The translations under genes and the position numbers were made by a program. The notes below the pieces were generated by a model, which worked only from the letters and a program-made list of their open reading frames with translations, was not told the DNA's origin and made no database searches. Positions 8,000 to 9,050 of a stretch of 9,050 nt of DNA are shown here, one piece after another. Origin of the DNA: Paracoccaceae bacterium (GTDB lineage Bacteria > Pseudomonadota > Alphaproteobacteria > Rhodobacterales > Rhodobacteraceae); NCBI GenBank assembly GCA_023263735.1, contig JALQUQ010000095.1:1-9050 (forward strand), written 5' to 3'. The stretch's first letter is position 1. Each line of letters opens with the position of its first letter.

Positions 8000-8506
8000 A
8001 TGACCACCCCCGATACCGCCGCAGATACCGCCCCCGAAATTGCCTCCCTGACCCCCGGTGCCATGGCCCCCGATTTCACCCTGCCCCGCGATGGCGGCGA
8101 GAATGTTCACCTGCAGGCCCTGCGCGGCAAACCGGTGGTTCTTTACTTCTATCCCAAGGACGACACTCCCGGCTGCACGCTTGAGGCGCAAGATTTCACC
8201 CGCCTGCTCCCCGATTTCGCCGCCTTGGGCGCAACCGTCTTTGGCATCAGCAAGGACAGCGTCAAAAAGCACGAAAAATTCTGCAAGAAACATGGGTTGG
8301 GGATTGCGCTTCTGAGCGATGAAGGGGGACAGGTCTGCGAAACCTATGGGGTGTGGAAAGAAAAGCAGATGTACGGCAAGACCTATCTGGGGATCGAGCG
8401 CACCACCGTTCTGATCGATGCCACCGGCAAGATTGCCCGCATCTGGCCCAAGGTATCGGTGACCGGTCATGCCGAAGACGTCTTGGCAGCCACCAAAGAG
8501 CTGTGA
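8000..8506 (+). CDS. bcp: Thioredoxin-dependent thiol peroxidase, Bcp/PrxQ family
   Basis: A 168-residue cytoplasmic peroxiredoxin that reduces hydrogen peroxide and organic hydroperoxides and is recycled by thioredoxin. The active-site pattern PxxxTxxC is at residues 52-59 (PKDDTPGC), with peroxidatic Cys59, Thr56, and the catalytic arginine in the IERTTVLID strand (Arg134). The residue five positions after Cys59, where E. coli Bcp has its resolving cysteine, is Gln64. Instead Cys95 lies 36 residues after Cys59, the same spacing as the Cys47/Cys83 pair of Xylella PrxQ. This suggests an atypical two-Cys enzyme with an alpha3-type resolving cysteine. A third cysteine is at 113. The start is set by AAGGAG at 7988-7993. 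It is the first gene of the plus-strand unit, followed after 69 bp by the DUF455 gene. Confidence 0.95.
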   Translation: MTTPDTAADTAPEIASLTPGAMAPDFTLPRDGGENVHLQALRGKPVVLYFYPKDDTPGCTLEAQDFTRLLPDFAALGATVFGISKDSVKKHEKFCKKHGLGIALLSDEGGQVCETYGVWKEKQMYGKTYLGIERTTVLIDATGKIARIWPKVSVTGHAEDVLAATKEL

Positions 8507-8514
8507 CATAGACG

Positions 8515-8572
8515 CCCCAGCAAATTCCTTTCAAAGGAATTTGCAAATCTTTTTGAAAAAGATTTGCGGGGG
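8515..8572 (+). repeat. Two overlapping perfect 25-nt palindromes in a CCCC/GGGG clamp; possible terminator or repeat element
   Basis: The first palindrome (8520-8544) has 12-nt arms GCAAATTCCTTT / AAAGGAATTTGC around a single C. The second (8543-8567) has 12-nt arms GCAAATCTTTTT / AAAAAGATTTGC around a single G. They share the GC at 8543-8544, and both begin GCAAAT and end ATTTGC. CCCC at 8515-8518 can pair with GGGG at 8568-8571, giving a closed two-hairpin fold. It starts 8 nt after the bcp stop. The second hairpin has T5/A5 at its tip but no T-run follows its stem, so it is not a textbook intrinsic terminator. With near-zero loops in RNA, the top pairs of each hairpin would open. The structure is certain; the function is inference. 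Confidence 0.75.
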
Positions 8573-8573
8573 A
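8568..8573 (+). promoter_or_regulatory. Ribosome binding site of DUF455 gene, inside the palindromic element
   Basis: GGGGGA immediately follows the second palindrome and ends 2 nt before ATG at 8576, a rather close spacing. It is the only purine-rich site available to this start. The same G run can pair with CCCC at 8515-8518, so folding of the upstream element could hide it. Confidence 0.45.
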
Positions 8574-8575
8574 CC

Positions 8576-9050
8576 ATGACCACAAGTTTGGCTCAGATGG
8601 CGGTCGAGGTGCTGAATACGGCCGATGGCCGCGCCAAGACGGCTTTGGCGCGGCGTCACGCGCAGGCTTGGTTTGCGGCCCGACGGGCCGGAACGCCGCT
8701 GCCGATTGGCACGGCATCGCCCCCTGACATGCCCGCCCGGCCTGAAAGGCCCGAACTGCTCGACCCGCGCGATGTGCCGCGCCGTCGGCCGGGGTCGGCC
8801 GTGGGGCGGATCGCCTTGCTGCATGCGGTGGCCCATATCGAACTGAACGCGGTCGATCTTCACTGGGACATTCTGGCCCGGTTTGCCCATATCCCGATGC
8901 CCATCGGCTTTTACGACGATTGGGTCAAATCCGGCGATGAAGAGGCCAAGCATTTCAACCTTGTCTGCGATTGTCTTGAGGCCTTGGGCAGCCATTACGG
9001 CGCGATGCCCGCCCATGCCGGCATGTGGAAGGCCGCATCCAACACCGCGC
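8576..9050 (+). CDS. DUF455 family ferritin-like protein, 3' end cut by window edge
   Basis: The frame is open from ATG at 8576 to the window end (158 complete codons). It matches the DUF455 family (PF04305), which belongs to the ferritin-like four-helix superfamily; its substrate and reaction are not established as far as I know. Visible features are HAVAHIELNAVDL at residues 83-95 and GFYDDW at 111-116 followed by DEEAKHF at 121-127. Glu89, Glu122/Glu123 and His126 fit the ExxH-type metal-ligand pattern of di-iron helices. PAHAGMW at 145-151 is also family-like. Members are about 260-280 residues, so roughly 100 or more are missing. The N-terminal 80 residues are Arg/Pro rich, usual for the family's leader region. 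A second ATG at codon 8 (8597) lacks a ribosome site. Lying behind a thiol peroxidase, it may act in redox or metal handling, but that is inference only. Confidence 0.85.
   Translation, partial: MTTSLAQMAVEVLNTADGRAKTALARRHAQAWFAARRAGTPLPIGTASPPDMPARPERPELLDPRDVPRRRPGSAVGRIALLHAVAHIELNAVDLHWDILARFAHIPMPIGFYDDWVKSGDEEAKHFNLVCDCLEALGSHYGAMPAHAGMWKAASNTA

Noticed and set aside
7946..8509. A 187-codon minus-strand frame opposite bcp
   Set aside because: Glycine-rich antisense shadow of a clear peroxiredoxin; no ribosome site or family match.
8531..9016. A 161-codon minus-strand frame opposite the DUF455 gene
   Set aside because: The plus-strand frame shows DUF455 motifs (HAVAHIE, DEEAKHF); the opposite frame shows none and reads through the palindromic element.

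Overview
The window is a gene-dense, GC-rich stretch of bacterial chromosome carrying housekeeping genes. Codons strongly favour G or C in third position, intergenic gaps are short, and the protein types suggest an alphaproteobacterium, most likely Rhodobacteraceae/Rhodobacterales. The types that point this way are a PDH-type dihydrolipoamide dehydrogenase, an alphaproteobacterial YhdP-like protein, and DUF924 and DUF455 proteins. That placement is inference from sequence style, not from a search. I see no mobile element, phage gene, CRISPR array, tRNA or rRNA.

Left and centre (1-7838) hold five genes on the minus strand. In transcription order they are a very large YhdP/AsmA-like envelope protein, queA (queuosine tRNA modification), a YcaD-like MFS transporter, a DUF924 protein and lpdA, whose 3' end is cut by the left edge. 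The YhdP-like gene and queA are 5 nt apart and look translationally coupled. The other gaps are 75-95 bp and may contain internal promoters. The gap upstream of lpdA has two small perfect inverted repeats that could be regulatory. This large minus-strand gene was easy to misread at lpdA, because its reading frame runs off the window and long antisense frames overlie it.

The right end (8000-9050) is divergent on the plus strand. A bacterioferritin-comigratory-protein (PrxQ) thiol peroxidase is followed by a DUF455 ferritin-like protein cut by the right edge. A 161-bp intergenic region (7839-7999) separates the two divergent transcription units.

No clearly new multi-gene system is visible. The most unusual structure is the 58-nt element between bcp and the DUF455 gene. 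It consists of two perfect 25-nt palindromes that overlap by 2 nt, enclosed by a CCCC/GGGG pair whose G side is also the only ribosome binding site of the downstream gene. It may be a terminator, a repeated palindromic element, or an RNA structure that gates translation. Its AT-rich arms contrast with the GC-rich surroundings. Lesser points are a peroxiredoxin with an alpha3-type resolving cysteine, a long cytoplasmic extension on the YhdP-like protein, and two widespread but poorly characterised families (DUF924 and DUF455).
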